Shown here: one piece after another, positions 1-9,450 of the stretch
Layout: each line of letters opens with the position of its first letter
Position numbering within the stretch: position 1 is the first letter of the stretch
Assembly (NCBI GenBank): GCA_029834535.1
Contig: JAQMWT010000090.1
Span: 1 to 35,660 of the forward strand
Length of the DNA stretch: 35,660 bases
From: Chrysophaeum taylorii
Taxonomy: Eukaryota; Sar; Pelagophyceae; Pelagomonadales; Pelagomonadaceae
Direction: 5' to 3'
The notes under the pieces: generated by a model
The model's input: only the letters and a program-made list of their open reading frames with translations
What the model was told of the DNA's origin: nothing
Database searches by the model: none
Position numbers and translations under genes: made by a program

Positions 1-1255
1 CAGACGTCTCTCTAACTGAATACTCTTCATCCGAAGAAAGATGGACCGCACTTTTGTCCCACGGACAACCGTTTTCCGCGCCCACTCGAGGACTTGGAGA
101 TGGCCACCCCGAGCTGCAGAGGAGCACGTACTTTTGTCCCACGGACAACCGTTTTCCCGCGCCCACATCAGGACTTGGAGATGTCCCGAACCAGCTGCTT
201 CGGCGCACGTCCGCGCGTCCCACGGACACCCCGCTTTCCGCGCCCACGTCAGGATGTCGAGATGGCCTCCCCGAGCTGCGGAAGAGCACGTCCGCGCGTC
301 CCACGGACAACCGTTTTCCCGCGCCCACATCAGGACTTGGAGATGGCCCGAACCAGCCGCGTGAGAGCAGGTCCAACCATCCCACCGACACCCCGCTTCC
401 CGCGCCCACATCAGGACTTGGAGATGGCCCGAACCAGCCGCGTGAGAGCAGGTCTGCGCCCCAGGGACACCCCGCTTTCCGCGCCCACATCGATCTCGAG
501 ATGGCCGCCAAGAGCTGCGGAAGAGCAGGTCCGCGTGTCCCACCGACACCCCGCTTCCCGCGCCCACATCAGGATCTCGAGATGACCCGAACCGGCGGCT
601 TCTGAGCAGGTCGACCGATCCCACGGACAACCGTTTTCCCGCGCCCACGTCAGGATCTCGAGATGGCCACCCCGAGCTGCGGAAGAGCAGGTCCAACCAT
701 CCCACGGACACGCCTCTTCCCGCGCCCACGCGAGGACTCGCAGTTGGCCGGCTTCTGCGGCGACGCGGCAAACGTAGTTCCGGAGGTGCGGGTACCGCCC
801 GAGGAACCACTCTATCCACTCCATGGCGCAAAGCTCGACAAACTCCTTCAGCTCCTCCTGGGTTCCTGTCGCATCCGCCCCACGCCACTCGGCAGCCGGA
901 CGTTCTCGTCGACGTTCGGGTCGTAGATCTTAGGCACCATCATATTCAAGAGCTCGCGGGCGTGCCGTTGCGGGTCGACGCCGACCTTGTCGAAGAGTCT
1001 CGAGACTTCGACGATCTGGGTCTGCGTCGTGATGCGCTTCTGAGCTATCGACTCGAGGGCGGCCTCCGAGACGAGATCTAGAAAACTGTACACCCACTCC
1101 TCCTCGGCCTCGACCATCTCGACCAGCGCACACCGCTTCATCTCCAGGTCGTCGTCGATGCCGTTGAGAAGCGCGATAGGGTCCATCTCGACGAGCATCC
1201 GCAACACCAGGCGGCGGCGTCGGTTTTCGTCGTCAACACGTCCACAGTCATCCAT
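1..1255 (-). CDS. Ankyrin-repeat protein with unique N-terminal domain, frameshifted, open at the left edge
   Basis: The gene reads leftward from an ATG at 1255-1253 and is still open at base 1. The first ~115 residues form an acidic helical domain (start M-D-D-C-G-R, then stretches such as V-E-M-V-E-A-E-E-E-W) that I cannot assign. About 900 the frame shifts by one base and continues into E-E-L-K-E-F-V-E-L-C-A-M-E-W and then about nine 27-residue ankyrin-like repeats with the core G-H-L-E-I-L-x-W-A-R-E-x-G-C-x-W-D. Two 2-bp deletions (about 465 and 490) and a 1-bp deletion (about 80) break the repeat frame again. Such repeats normally form a protein-binding solenoid; the partner is unknown. 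In heterokont algae this class forms large families, so array decay or copying is expected. Function is not otherwise inferable. The ankyrin call is strong; treating both halves as one gene is likely but inferred from frame-compatible junctions. Confidence 0.7.
64..735 (-). repeat. 81-bp tandem array coding ankyrin repeats
   Basis: On the plus strand the word GACTTGGAGATG or its variant GATCTCGAGATG recurs near 91, 172, 253, 334, 415, 492, 573 and 654, giving an 81-bp (27-codon) period. The exception is 415-492, where 4 bp are missing. The unit encodes the ankyrin repeats of the minus-strand gene. Units differ mainly in codons of variable surface positions. Confidence 0.85.
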
Positions 1256-1785
1256 AATCGATCCACTTTTTGGTGATAACGTATCCATGCAGCAGCCGTT
1301 GGAAGGAACGGTTCTGCTGCGTACGGGGGTGGGTTTTACTGTTGATGAAGGGAAGGTTTTGGGGAAGGGCGTGGATTGGTACGCTACGCGGGGGTAGTCG
1401 GTGTCATCGCCGAGAGAGGACCAAGCCGGACGCGCGCATGTGCGACGACGTCCTGCAAAGCGCAACAGGGCGGTTCCAGGGCTGCCCGAGGCCGAGGCCG
1501 CAACAACATGGCGGCGAGGGCACTGCCCAATGCGGTGGCGATCCCCCACTCGCGGTAGACGCTGTGGTTTTGCGAAGAAGAACAACAAAGGTGGTGCGCT
1601 CAGGGTAAGGTCGCCGACACGGCGGTGATCTCTCTTGAGTCCGCCGCCGCTCTTCCGCTGCCACACGAACAACTCGCTCGCCAAGCCTCTCAACTCGAGG
1701 AAGTTGCGGGAGATCGTGCAAATCTTTACCTACTATTCTCGAGTTTTCTTCTGCAGGAAAAATAAAATCTCTCTCCAAGGTTACC
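1256..1785. other. Intergenic, no supported gene
   Basis: Between the divergent ankyrin gene and the plus-strand gene at 1786 I see no reading frame with a recognisable domain. Open frames exist on both strands but they overlap each other and lack similarity that I can name. A short stretch near 1397-1432 (GTCATCGCCGAG) resembles part of the Helitron-associated module at 8590-8640 and 19870-19920, so an old element end may lie here. The region probably also holds both promoters. Confidence 0.4.
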
Positions 1786-2151
1786 ATGGAGGTTCGTGGT
1801 GGAGGAATGAAGAGAGCTCGGGCCGAAAAAACGCGGCGTGGGGTTGGAGGTCAGCTACACAACGGTCGCAAAGCTGAAGGATGCCGGGGCGAGATGATCA
1901 AGGCGCACGCGCCGCCGGAGTTGCCGCTCGAGGAGCGCCTGAGCCTCAAGAAGACGAGCGCGGAGTGGGCGGCCGTCCTGGCTGTCGGGGGCCTTGAGAA
2001 GATCATGGACGATTGCAACAAGTGGGTGGGAAACTCGGTCGGGCATGCGCCGAGAGGAAGCTCAATACACCTCGAGGAGCAGGCTGTCTACTCAGTCAAG
2101 AAGATCAAGCAGATGCTCGAGACCTACCCAGGTTTTACGCCGGTAAGATGA
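1786..2151 (+). CDS. Small hypothetical protein, 121 aa
   Basis: An ATG in good eukaryotic context (TTACCATGGAGG) opens a 121-codon frame ending in TGA. The N-terminal third is basic (G-G-G-M-K-R-A-R-A-E-K); the rest is helical and charged, with L-P-L-E-E-R-L-S-L-K-K-T-S-A-E-W-A-A-V-L followed by a segment ending K-K-I-K-Q-M-L-E-T-Y. No family is recognised. It converges on the minus-strand coiled-coil gene at 2281, with a strong hairpin between them. The last codons contain GTAAGA, so a spliced extension cannot be excluded. Existence is judged from start context and codon-like composition only. Confidence 0.45.
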   Translation: MEVRGGGMKRARAEKTRRGVGGQLHNGRKAEGCRGEMIKAHAPPELPLEERLSLKKTSAEWAAVLAVGGLEKIMDDCNKWVGNSVGHAPRGSSIHLEEQAVYSVKKIKQMLETYPGFTPVR

Positions 2152-2185
2152 CCACCACAGTACGGCATCAACAACTCGCCTGGCT

Positions 2186-2219
2186 CCCCGAGAGCCTTCG
2201 CGCTAAGGCTCTCTCGGGG
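2186..2219. other. GC-rich inverted repeat between convergent genes
   Basis: CCCCGAGAGCCTT and AAGGCTCTCTCGGGG can pair into a 13-bp stem with a 2-nt bulge around a 6-nt loop. It sits 34 bp after the stop of the plus-strand gene and 61 bp before the stop of the minus-strand gene. A role in 3'-end formation or as a block between convergent transcripts is inference. Confidence 0.6.
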
Positions 2220-2280
2220 AGATGAGAACGGCTCGTCGTCGAATGAAAACGCCCGTGGCCATATTTTAAAAAACGGCGCC

Positions 2281-4739
2281 TCACGCCGTTTCATCCATAT
2301 CCTCGTCGTCTTCGTTGGTGTCGAGCTCGAAGCGCCAGGTTTGGAGCCTTGGAACAAAAAGTCGGACGATTTGCTTCGAGCCAACCGCCGGAGGAGCCGT
2401 CGTCGGTTGAACCGACGAATAGTCACAAGTTTTCTTTTTCTTTCTTTCTGCGGCCATCCTTTGAATTCGCATCCGAGACGACGGCCTCAATCTCGCCTGG
2501 CATCATCATCCAATGGTTTTCGCCCTCGAGCTCCCACAACACCAAAACTCGCTGGCCAACGAGAGAGTCGACAATCGAAGAAGAAGGCAGCTGGTCTCGC
2601 TTCGCCACTCGCTTGCGCTTTGCTCGCTTTGTGGCCAAAGCAGCCCCCGATTTTTCCTCCTTGAACTCAGCGTCGCTCACCACAAGGCGCGCGCCGCCGA
2701 GCGTCCAGGGCGGCCCTGCGCTCCCGTGTTTTCGTACCAAGCACCGGCGGCGGCGGTCGTCGCCGCTGCGGAACAACAACAACAACAACAGGCTTCATCA
2801 TCCGTCAACGCCCGCCTCTCCATTTTTTTGATCTTGCGGTAGATCTGCTGCTTGAGATGCTTGGTTAAAAAGACAACATTTGCTTCTGAACCAGACTGGC
2901 CGACCACACTGGCGTCCTTTGTCGAAGTGAAGGACACGGGCATGAGGTCACCCGTGCCAATGCCGTGGGTGTAGCGAGTAATGTTGCCGACGAGCATCTT
3001 GCATCGACCACTGTTGCTGCTACTACGGAGCTTGGCGAGTTCGGCGTCGACCTTTCTTTCCAACTCTGCGAGCCTGGGGTTTGTCCATCCAGCTCCTGGT
3101 TGCTGACAAGGAGCACCACCCTCTCGATGGCATCCCTGGGCCTCGTCAAATCGTGTACGCGTCGATCGAACGCCGCCGCCGCGATCGTTTCGGCATTTCG
3201 CGCACGGTGCTGATCGATCGATCGATCGCTGCTTGGCGACGAGCGGCGGCTTTCGCCTTGTGTAGTCCAGCCGCCCCATCCCATTCGCGCTGCTTCAATC
3301 AAGCCCGTCACAGTCTTGTCGTCATGCTGGTCGAGACGACCGCTGGCGGATTTCCTTCCGCCACTGCCACCTTTGTCTGTTCCTTCGGCAGCGGCGGTGG
3401 CTCGGGCGCTGACGCTAGATGACGGCATCGGCCCGCTCTCGGACGCTAGCCAAGGCCGCCCCAGAGTTGTCGGTCGTCCCGACAGCACCCGCAACACCGC
3501 GACCGCCGACGTCACCAATCGCTGAAAATTTTTCCGTCCGGCGCAACCATACGAAAGCTTCGCGTACACCCCACGGAAAAACTGATCATCGAGGGCGCTC
3601 TGGATGTCTCGCTAAAGCGGGCTGAAAAATAGCCTGGGATTCGCCGCGAGCGGTCTGGTCGGCGAACTCGGTGGCGCCCATGGCGTCCAGTCTCGAACTC
3701 CATGGTCGCCGTCGATTCGGAGTTGCGTGCAGATGAGCTCCTTGCCGTCGAGCGGCGACGCGTCCGATTATTGGAACGCGAGAAACCTCGCCCTCGCTGA
3801 GGTCGAGGGCTAAGGGAGCTCGTGGAGACGCCCCACCTCGCTTCGCAGGTTGCGGACGAAACGCAAGGATGGGAGCTCCATCTCGGCGGTTCTCTCTTCC
3901 CCGATGACCGCGATGACGATCGATGCGATGACTTCAGAGACCTCGGCCGGCGCGACGCGCAACGCCAACAGACGCATACAGAGGTGTCGCACCCACGGAG
4001 GCCAGGCCGGGCCCTTGCCAGCACCGACGCTTGCCGGCCGGCATGGAACTCCTCGAATAGTGGCGTCTCGCGTCTCCAGAGCTCGGCGACGCGCGCCCGT
4101 TGTCGATCACGATCTCCTCGTCCCGCGCTCTAAGCTCGGCCTCGGCCTTGTCGAGCTCAAGGGCCAGCTGCTTCGCATCCCTGTTGACGTCGGCGTAGCT
4201 GCGCTGGCGTTGGCGCATCTTCGCCGCGTCACACTTTTTAGCCAGCTGCGCCTTTGTCCGCTCCGTCGCCGCTGCCGCCGCCTCGGTCACTGCTCGCTTC
4301 ACTTCGGCGCGGGCGTCGGCCACTTCGTCGTCGCGGGCGTCGGCCGCCGCCTGCTTCTCTTCAGCCACCGCCTGCAGAGCGCGCTTCCGCTTCAACGCCG
4401 CAGCCTCATCGCTCCGCTAACGCTGGACCTTGAGTTGTTGCTCTCGACGGGCCGCCTCCCGGGCCTCGGCATCAGCTCGGCAGCGACAGCTGCCGCAACC
4501 TCCATAGCCTCGGCCTGCGAAGGCCTCTTCGGTTGCCACCATAATACGGCACGCTCGGCCGCGGCGGCACGGTGTTGCTGGGACGCCCTTGCTGCCTCGA
4601 GCTGCTGGACCTTGAGCCGTTCCGCCACCAACTGCCTCCTCTGCAACTCGGGCGACTGCGACGGCGATTGTGCTGGCTGCAGCGCAGGCGGCCGCCGGTG
4701 CAAAGCGGTTGATCGAGCGCGACTGGCGACGGCGTTCTC
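2281..4739 (-). CDS. Coiled-coil protein with possible Tudor/SH3-like C-terminal segment, heavily frameshifted
   Basis: Plausible coding runs leftward from about 4739 through several frames. The first part is glutamine/alanine-rich coiled coil (for example R-R-Q-L-V-A-E-R-L-K-V-Q-Q-L-E-A-A and A-E-V-K-R-A-V-T-E-A), interrupted by an in-frame TAG near 4418. A middle segment includes L-D-A-M-G-A-T-E-F-A-D-Q-T-A-R-G-E-S-Q and F-F-R-G-V-Y-A-K-L-S-Y-G-C-A-G-R-K. Another coiled coil lies near 3050, then V-G-Q-R-V-L-V-L-W and M-M-P-G-E-I near 2520-2560, which resembles the start of Tudor/SH3-type barrels. It ends in an acidic tail (D-E-D-M-D-E-T-A) at 2281. A CAA run at 2773-2790 encodes a cysteine or leucine run depending on frame. 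It may be two genes; an ATG at 3428-3426 could start the second. The domain hint is weak. Confidence 0.4.
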
Positions 4740-5300
4740 CTAGTCCGACGCTGCGCGGACACCGCTCAAGCCCACCTTGATGGTGCCGTTGGAGACGACG
4801 CCCTTGACCGCGAGAGTGTGGCCGAGCTCCTTGCCGCGTCGTCATAGTGGAGCCTCTGGACGGTAACCGCCTCGGCGTAGACTCTGACTCCCGCCGAAAG
4901 GCTGCCTATCGCCTCGACTCGATCGCCGGGCCGGATCTCCGTCTTCAAGCACGTCGTCAACGCCGCGCGCCGCCGAGATCCGACGTTTCTTGATCTCGAG
5001 GCCAGAAGTCGGCGTGGTACATTGGGGCAAAGTCGTTGCGGCAGCGCTTACTGCAGACGAAGAATTGAAGGGGCAGCTTGCCCTCGCACTCGTTCCAGGT
5101 CAATCGCCTTGCCCGGATCCATCCTCCTCCGGTAGTAGACAGCGACGCAGCAGCAACACTCTCCTTCCGACGGAGGTTGTTGGACCGGCGTACGCGCCGC
5201 TCGGCCGGTTTCATTGAATGATTCTGCGAGAGCCCACTGCTTCGGGGAGCTCGGTGACCGTATCAGGCAAGATCTGAACGGCGGCCGGGGCCCCAGCCAT
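4740..5300 (-). CDS. Hypothetical protein, frameshifted
   Basis: A likely start (M-A-G-A-P-A-A-V-Q-I-L-P-D-T-V-T-E-L-P) lies at 5300. After frame changes near 5225 and 5095 the reading continues through a Cys-containing stretch (F-F-V-C-S-K-R-C-R-N-D-F) and then, after another shift, a beta-rich segment (I-R-P-G-D-R-V-E-A-I-G-S-L and G-V-V-S-N-G-T-I-K-V-G-L) ending at TAG 4742-4740. The P-G-D-R-V and L-A-V-K-G-V-V pattern suggests a small barrel fold, but no family can be named. The next minus-strand gene begins immediately downstream in the same frame, so the two could be one protein with a nonsense codon. Confidence 0.4.
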
Positions 5301-5434
5301 CGTTCTAGACCGCGTCGGACGCGCGTAAGCACATCCCAACGGCTCGACAAACGGCTCTAAGGCTCGAGTTCGAACCGAGCCTGTCGCTTTTTGAATTTAG
5401 CAAGGATTTCGCGCTCAGTGTCAGAAACTCCTTC

Positions 5435-5532
5435 TGTTACGAATGGTATGTGAGGCGTTAGACTAGCGATAAGAGAAAGACGTATGGATACTGGATACGT
5501 GGTGCAGGGGTAAGTGTCATAGCTTCCTCACA
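5435..5532 (-). repeat. 3' LTR of the copia element
   Basis: 98 bp, TGTTACGAATGG to CTTCCTCACA on the plus strand. It differs from the other copy mainly by an extra TG after GGTATG. High identity suggests recent insertion or very short, conserved LTRs. Confidence 0.85.
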
Positions 5533-5637
5533 CACGTGCTGGAAAAGAAAGAAAAGGAAAAAGGGGTAAGTGAGGTCCTCACACAGGTGCTGGAAAAAGA
5601 AAGAAAAGGAAAAAGGGGTAAGTGAGACGCTCACAGA
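5525..5637. repeat. Two tandem ~54-bp units next to the 3' LTR
   Basis: Each unit reads CTCACACA(C/G)GTGCTGG, a purine run of about 25 bases, then GGGGTAAGTGAG on the plus strand. The copies overlap the LTR end (CCTCACACA). On the element's coding strand the tract is pyrimidine-rich, so it is not a normal polypurine tract. Confidence 0.75.
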
Positions 5638-5699
5638 GAAGCTTGAAGGAAGACGTCATAGAGGCATTGTGGCAAGAAAGAAAACAACAGAGATCAGGG

Positions 5700-7383
5700 C
5701 GAAGATCACGAAGTGAGGTAAAGAGCACGAAGCCGGAGGAAGGAAGGAGCTTCCGTACTGCGGGTGAAAATTTCGCTAAGATTGTTAAGGCGGGGTATTT
5801 GTTTGAGATCAATGATGTGGTTGCGATGATATTCGGCGGTACTGTAAAAGCGAATGTCAATATGGCGGGTGCGCCGTGTGAGACATTGGAGACGGACTTG
5901 GGTGACGGTGGTGCTATTATCAACATACATTGGGACGGTGTGACGAGGGAGATCAAAGTCATCACAAAAGTTTGAGAAACCAAGAGAGCTCAGCAGTAGC
6001 GGCGTAAAGAGCGAGCAATTCAGCTTCAAAAGAAGAGCGAGCAAGTAAGTACTGCGAGCGGGAGCAGTAGGCGATCATAGAGCCAGCAGAGAAAACAAAG
6101 AAACAGTTGTGGAGTGGCGGTCATCAGGGTCGTCGGCCCAGCTGGAGTCGGAATAACCACAGAGACGAAGGGTAGAATCGCGACCAAGAACAAGGGCAAG
6201 ATCGTGAGAGCCATTGAGATAACGCAGAGTGGGAGATAAAGCGTGCCAAGCGTTCCAGTGGGGTTTACCAGGATTGTGGGAAAAACGCGCACACTGATTG
6301 ACGGACCAAGTGATATCAGGGCGAGTCATGATGGAGATGAAGAGGACACAGCCAACAACACGGCGAAAAGGGATGCGTGCCATGAAAATGTGATCTGGAG
6401 AACCAGGAGTAGGACAGTCAGCCGCAAAAGATGAAGACCTTTGGGAGCGGGAGTGATTTCGGGTTTACTGTTGATGAAGCGATGTTCGGTATGGATTTCA
6501 CGGATAGCATGGGATTGGTCAAGAGTGAGGGTTCTCCGAGGGCGATGACGCGTAATGTGAAGACCAACGTAAGAGGTGAGATCAAGTTCATTGACGTCAG
6601 TGAAAGCGCGGAAACGGAGGAAAAAGGCTTGGTAATGGCCAATGCAATGACGAGGGTGCGCCACAAGAAGATCATCAACGACCAGAACGAGACGTAGAAG
6701 GACGGTAGAATTGAGCACGAGCTTGTAATGGCAAGTGTCACCAGATCCGCGGACGAAGCCACAGTCATTGACGAGAAAGCGTTCCAAATAAAGCCACCAA
6801 TTGCGACAAGCTTGTTTGCAACCATACCAAGAGCGACGGAGCTTGTAAACGATTTTGGAACCATCGGTGGGTTGGCGAGGAGCATAGCCTTCGGGTGGCC
6901 AGACATATAGATGTCTTCGTCAATGGGGGCTTGAATAAAAGCGGAGTTGACATCCAACTTATGCAAATCCCAGTCATGAACAGCAACGCCAGACAGGGGC
7001 TTGTATGAAAGCAGAGATGACATCTACAGGACGGCACGTGTCGTGGTAAGCAATGCCGTGAACCTGCGTGTAACCGCGGACAACGAGGCGAGCCTTGTAC
7101 GATTTGAAGCGGCCAGAGTCATACTTCTTGCGGAGGATCCACTTGAGGGTACAAATGTTGCCAGAAAACGTCGAAGGAAGGCGCATAACATCCCAGCAAC
7201 CAAGCTGACCAAGAGAGCTGTATTCTTTAGCGATGGCTTGCAACCAGCCAGGACGCTCAGGATTGGTCGGAGCTAAAGCTTCACGTAGATGGGTGGAAGT
7301 GATAGTGTATTCGTCAAGGTCGGAATATTGCGACAGTTCTTCGGAAGCAGAGTAATAAACGTGTGCATGAGGATCAACAAGGG
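5700..7383 (-). pseudogene. Copia reverse transcriptase / RNase H, frameshifted
   Basis: Read leftward, fragments in changing frames match the copia RT order. A segment with L-K-W-I-L-R-K-K-Y and K-A-R-L-V-V-R-G-Y-T-Q lies near 7150, K-L-D-V-N-S-A-F-I-Q-A-P-I-D-E-D-I-Y-M near 6940, and the catalytic-type V-V-D-D-L-L-V near 6680. They continue with T-R-P-D-I-T-W-S-V-N near 6330 and G-Y-S-D-S-S-W-A-D-D near 6150, ending in the RNase H region with Y-V-D-N-S and T-R-H-I-D-I-R-F near 5880. Together these are diagnostic for Ty1/copia RT-RNase H. At least four frame changes prevent translation. A 30-bp piece (6927-6956) is partly repeated at 6997-7026. The reverse transcriptase would copy element RNA in capsids; this copy cannot. 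Confidence 0.85.
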
Positions 7384-7470
7384 TGTTAGCTAAACAAGGG
7401 GAAAGGAAGACCTAATGAACTAACAAACGAAAGCTAACAGAAGAGACATACAAAGAGTTACAGGAGGAAA

Positions 7471-7850
7471 CAGAATGGCCCGTATCGACATCAGAATGGT
7501 CCGTATCAACAGCAGAATGGCCCGTATCAACATTGTGACAGGATGAAACAGAATGGCCCGTAAAAAAAAAAAAAGTTTGTTGGTTGTTGTAACGCGCGTT
7601 GGTCGACTTTGCGCGGTCGGCCCCGTTTGGCACGACTTTGTTTTGCACTTTCTGTTGTTTTCTCTCTTTGGTGCTCTTTTGCACTTTCTGTTGTTTTCTC
7701 TCTTTTGCACTTTCTGTTGTTTTCTCTCGAGCTCGTAGAATGGTCGGTTCACGTGATGTTTGTGATCAGTCCCAGTGAAACCGGCGCATTCTCATCAAAC
7801 AAGGGGCAAGGGGGCAACAGCGGGCAAGGGGGCAACAGCAGGAACAGGTG
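7471..7850. repeat. Three short minisatellites inside the copia element
   Basis: CAGAATGG(C/T)CCGTATC recurs at 7471-7560. TTTGCACTTTCTGTTGTTTTCTC occurs three times with overlaps at about 7640-7730. GGGCAAGGGGGCAACAGC recurs at 7803-7845. A run of 13 A lies at 7563. They lie where protease and integrase coding would be expected, so the interior may have been filled by repeat growth after deletion. Confidence 0.7.
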
Positions 7851-8364
7851 ACAATGGGGCAACAATAGACGAGAGCTTGGAAGCGTGATTCGAGAAAGTC
7901 AGAACAACGTTGAAGTTCCTTCGGTGGTTGACATTGCAGGAAATCGGGTAAGTGAAACTGTCAGCAAAATCGAGGTCTGAAGAACAATAGCGACAAAAGT
8001 GCCTGGGATGACGTGCGTTAGACCATTGTTGCCACTGAGGATCGCAGCGGGGCAAAGATAGCGGAAACACAAGCTGGTACATATGATGGCGGTGTACCAG
8101 ACGTCTGATGAGAACATGGCCTTTGGGCAGATAGGCTGCATGGTGCATGGTGACCAGGTTATGACGATGGTCGGAGTCGACAGAAGCAAAAACAGGTGTA
8201 AACAGGGTTGATGCGAACGTGGGTGTTTGGTTGTTGTGGCGCGAGCAAGTTGCCATGGGCACGACCGCGTCCTGTACGCGAAGATGGAAGACTTCGGACG
8301 CGGCAGCGGTGTAAGGAACGAACACAGGTAGACCAGGCTGCTGTATACCAGCCTGCTGTGACAC
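7795..8364 (-). pseudogene. Gag-like frame of the copia element
   Basis: A 189-codon frame begins just inside the primer-binding site and runs leftward. It is rich in P, Q and H and ends in a proline-alanine repeat (A-P-L-P-A-V) made by an 18-bp tandem repeat. There is no convincing CCHC zinc knuckle; the only Cys cluster is C-R-Y-C-S-S. Position directly after LTR and PBS is the reason for calling it gag-derived. It could instead be non-coding leader. Confidence 0.35.
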
Positions 8365-8373
8365 CTGCTACCA
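8356..8373 (-). other. tRNA primer-binding site
   Basis: Minus strand immediately after the 5' LTR reads TGGTAGCAGGTGTCAC. TGGTAGC is complementary to an initiator-tRNA(Met)-type 3' end (GCTACCA), as used by many copia elements. There is no spacer between LTR and PBS. Confidence 0.65.
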
Positions 8374-8469
8374 TGTTACGAATGGTATGAGGCGTTAGAC
8401 TAGCGATAAGAGAAAGACGTATGGATACTGGATACGTGGTGCAGGGGTAAGTGTCATAGCTTCCTCACA
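8374..8469 (-). repeat. 5' LTR of the copia element
   Basis: 96 bp direct repeat of 5435-5532, TG...CA ended. At this length it is unusually short for a copia LTR and leaves little room for U3 promoter elements; no TATA box is evident. Confidence 0.85.
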
Positions 8470-8487
8470 AGTTTGGTCACTTAAGTT

Positions 8488-8813
8488 TCGACTGCTAAGA
8501 GGGGGGTGTGAGGGGGGGGGGGCATGAAGGATGTGGGTGGTAGGAGGGATGTGCCTGACGGGCGGAGATAAGTATGCGGGACCTAGTCGGGGTCATCGCC
8601 GAGTCGTGGGGCAGGCGAAGAGAGGAGCCCCGCCTTTGGTAGGTCGCACGCATGCTGCCGCCGGACGTATGTGCGACTTAAGTTTGGTCAATCCGCATCT
8701 TGGTTGACTACACTGTAAACTTGAGCAAACATAAGGTTTCACTGACAAAACAAGAGCCCAAAACCGTATTCATCCTTCATGCACCACACACACACACCCC
8801 TCTTAGCAGTCGA
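8488..8813. repeat. Inverted pair of Helitron-family end fragments
   Basis: TCGACTGCTAAGAGGGG at 8488 is mirrored by CCCCTCTTAGCAGTCGA ending at 8813, with G/T-rich and A/C-rich flanks and GCATGAAGG / CCTTCATGC on the inner sides. The left arm and following ~190 bp match the module at 19761-19925. The right arm extends into TTTAAAGACAAAACAAG, matching the same family's 5' region. These are therefore two truncated ends in opposite orientation. Confidence 0.7.
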
Positions 8814-8925
8814 CCTTTAAAGACAAAACAAGAGCCGCCGTGATCAAGCTTTCAGCGGTTCTGGAAGTCGCGCTGTATCTCCGGAGCGTCCTTCGACTTG
8901 GAAACGAACGAGGAGGACGGTATCG

Positions 8926-9450
8926 ATGCGGGTTTCGTCGTCGCTCAGGTCGCGTGGTGGCATCACGCCGACGTCGGTTGACCACGGCGCCGAGAAAGAA
9001 AACAAGAAGTCGCGTGCCCAGACGAAGGTGGTAAACGACCATGAGAGATCGCCGAGTACGCTGTCGCAGCAGCTCGGACCGCGCAAAAAAATACGAGGGT
9101 AGTCCACCTTACTCGATCTAACCAAGATGCCAAGTTCAGCATGTGTGTTCTCGAGGCCGACTTGCAGCAGCATCTGATGTTCGACACGGGCGGCAAGTTT
9201 TTAGACGGCGCGTACAACAACATGGTCTACAGCGCGGCGTGATGTGCAAGTAGACAATATCGTCGCGTGTGTTGTAAGAGGCACACCTGCTCTTGGAACC
9301 TTCGTGCCGACAAAAAAGATCCAGCTATCGCGCGAAGAAAATCACGAGGCCGTGTCGGTCCTCGTCAAGGGCTTTACGGAGGGCACGTCAGGCGGCTCTT
9401 CTCGGCATATGCGTTTGAATGACATATGCAACAATGTCATCCGCTATTAA
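8926..9450 (+). CDS. Hypothetical protein, frameshifted
   Basis: From ATG 8926 the frame reads a basic/polar region (T-P-T-S-V-D-H-G-A-E-K-E-N-K-K). At a run of seven A near 9085 it must shift to continue as S-N-Q-D-A-K-F-S-M-C-V-L-E-A-D-L-Q-Q and D-G-A-Y-N-N-M-V-Y-S-A. A second shift near 9238 leads into V-Q-V-D-N-I-V-A-C-V-V-R-G and a stop at 9450. Coding character on both sides of each shift supports one ~175-residue protein. No family is recognised. Frames on the opposite strand here look like shadows. Confidence 0.4.

Larger units (their letters stand above)
5435..8469 (-). mobile_element. Internally deleted Ty1/copia LTR retrotransposon
   Basis: Two near-identical direct repeats of 98 and 96 bp bound 3,035 bp and begin TG and end CA. 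On the minus strand the 5' LTR (8469-8374) is followed at once by a primer-binding-like TGGTAGCAGG. The interior holds a gag-like frame and copia-type RT/RNase H remnants; no protease or integrase is recognisable, so most of pol was lost. Full copia elements are usually about 5 kb. No target-site duplication is visible (CCTTC left, AGTTT right). Frameshifts make it non-autonomous. Confidence 0.8.

Noticed and set aside
4418..4742. In-frame TAG codons with coding on both sides (4740-4742, 4418-4420, also near 12104 and 13450) and a TAA in the integrase suggested UAR reassignment to glutamine.
   Set aside because: The long clean frames (570-codon methyltransferase, RT, 15-unit OPR array with a glutamine codon per unit) use only CAA/CAG for Gln, and the OPR-RAP gene ends at a natural TAA. 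Nonsense mutations or sequence errors explain the cases.
5351..5382. GGCTCGAGTTCGAACCGAGCC looked like a tRNA T-arm.
   Set aside because: No acceptor, D or anticodon arms fit around it; it is only a short palindrome.
7500..7600. Repeated D-T-G-H-S in one minus frame resembled aspartic-protease active sites of a copia element.
   Set aside because: It is produced by a ~24-bp minisatellite, occurs several times, and lacks any surrounding protease sequence.
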